64,000 nt of DNA from assembly GCF_030818415.1 (NCBI RefSeq), contig NZ_JAUTAE010000001.1:1490501-1554500 (forward strand), in the 5' to 3' direction. This stretch comes from Sphingomonas sp. SORGH_AS_0950 (GTDB lineage: Bacteria; Pseudomonadota; Alphaproteobacteria; Sphingomonadales; Sphingomonadaceae). The position numbers and the translations under genes were made by a program. Positions 63,971 through 64,000 of this stretch are shown here, one piece after another. The first letter of the stretch is position 1. The number at the start of each line of letters is the position of its first letter. Below the pieces are notes generated by a model, which saw nothing but the letters and a program-made list of their open reading frames with translations, searched no databases and was not told the DNA's origin.

Positions 63971-64000
63971 GACGGCGATCAGTCGCCGGTCAGAATGCGG

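Noticed and set aside
63979..64000. Possible C-terminus (RILTGD and stop) of a further minus-strand gene at the right edge
   Set aside because: Only six codons are visible, too few to support a gene call.

Overview
The window is a gene-dense, GC-rich chromosomal segment from an alphaproteobacterium. The gene content points to a sphingomonad (Sphingomonas or a close relative). Supporting signs are a GatCAB amidotransferase operon, a TonB-dependent receptor with an OprO/OprP-type porin, a phosphatidylethanolamine N-methyltransferase, a type 2 LeuA, many SPOR and Sel1 proteins, CtrA-type TTAA-N7-TTAA DNA and many GC-rich hairpin repeats between genes. I see no rRNA, phage, transposase or CRISPR array. 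One tRNA, tRNA-Arg(CCT), is present. Taxonomy is inferred from gene content only.

Layout: 0-4.2 kb, gatC-gatA-orf-gatB with an extra membrane-protein gene inside the operon. 4.3-8.5 kb, a DUF3089 hydrolase, ruvX and a TonB receptor. 8.6-10.8 kb, pyrB overlapping a pyrC-like gene that has lost the dihydroorotase metal-site residues. 10.9-19.8 kb, a DEAD-box helicase, a GreB-like factor, an HI0933-type flavoprotein, two divergent SPOR proteins, and serB/miaA, whose start codons share one CATG. 19.9-26.8 kb, branched-chain amino-acid synthesis (ilvB, ilvN, ilvC, leuA), with a probable leader peptide before leuA; yceI and a BLUF photoreceptor lie between. 26.8-29.2 kb, a TonB-like protein and a porin preceded by four Pho-box-like half sites. 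29.2-31 kb, folE-folM-like-folB. 31.1-34.8 kb, a glutathione-dependent formaldehyde operon (frmA, two VOC genes, purU, fghA).

34.8-42.6 kb holds small stress-type proteins, a soluble PAS chemoreceptor and a lipid-flavoured locus (pmtA, a Mpo1/DUF962-like gene, an aminotransferase with an N-terminal extension, psd). Psd would make phosphatidylethanolamine and PmtA would methylate it. 42.6-46 kb has the tRNA, DUF1178, nitrilase, grxC, comF and a methyltransferase. 46.2-50.7 kb is a signalling group (receiver, TPR histidine kinase, EAL phosphodiesterase). It diverges from a 17-codon micro-ORF across a CtrA-like palindrome. 50.7-58.5 kb has argE and tamA-tamB. 58.5-64 kb has a prepilin peptidase, a thiolase, an SH3 protein, a 2-hydroxyacid dehydrogenase, a glycine-zipper lipoprotein and a nucleotidyltransferase-like protein.

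Five interspersed repeat families fill most of the longer intergenic gaps. One (three copies, about 190-255 bp) has terminal inverted repeats and looks like a MITE. Another supplies the ribosome binding site of ilvN. The most novel candidates are the CtrA-linked micro-ORF with its nested hairpin, the Mpo1-like/PmtA/PSD lipid locus, the leuA leader, the Pho-box porin and the degenerate dihydroorotase.
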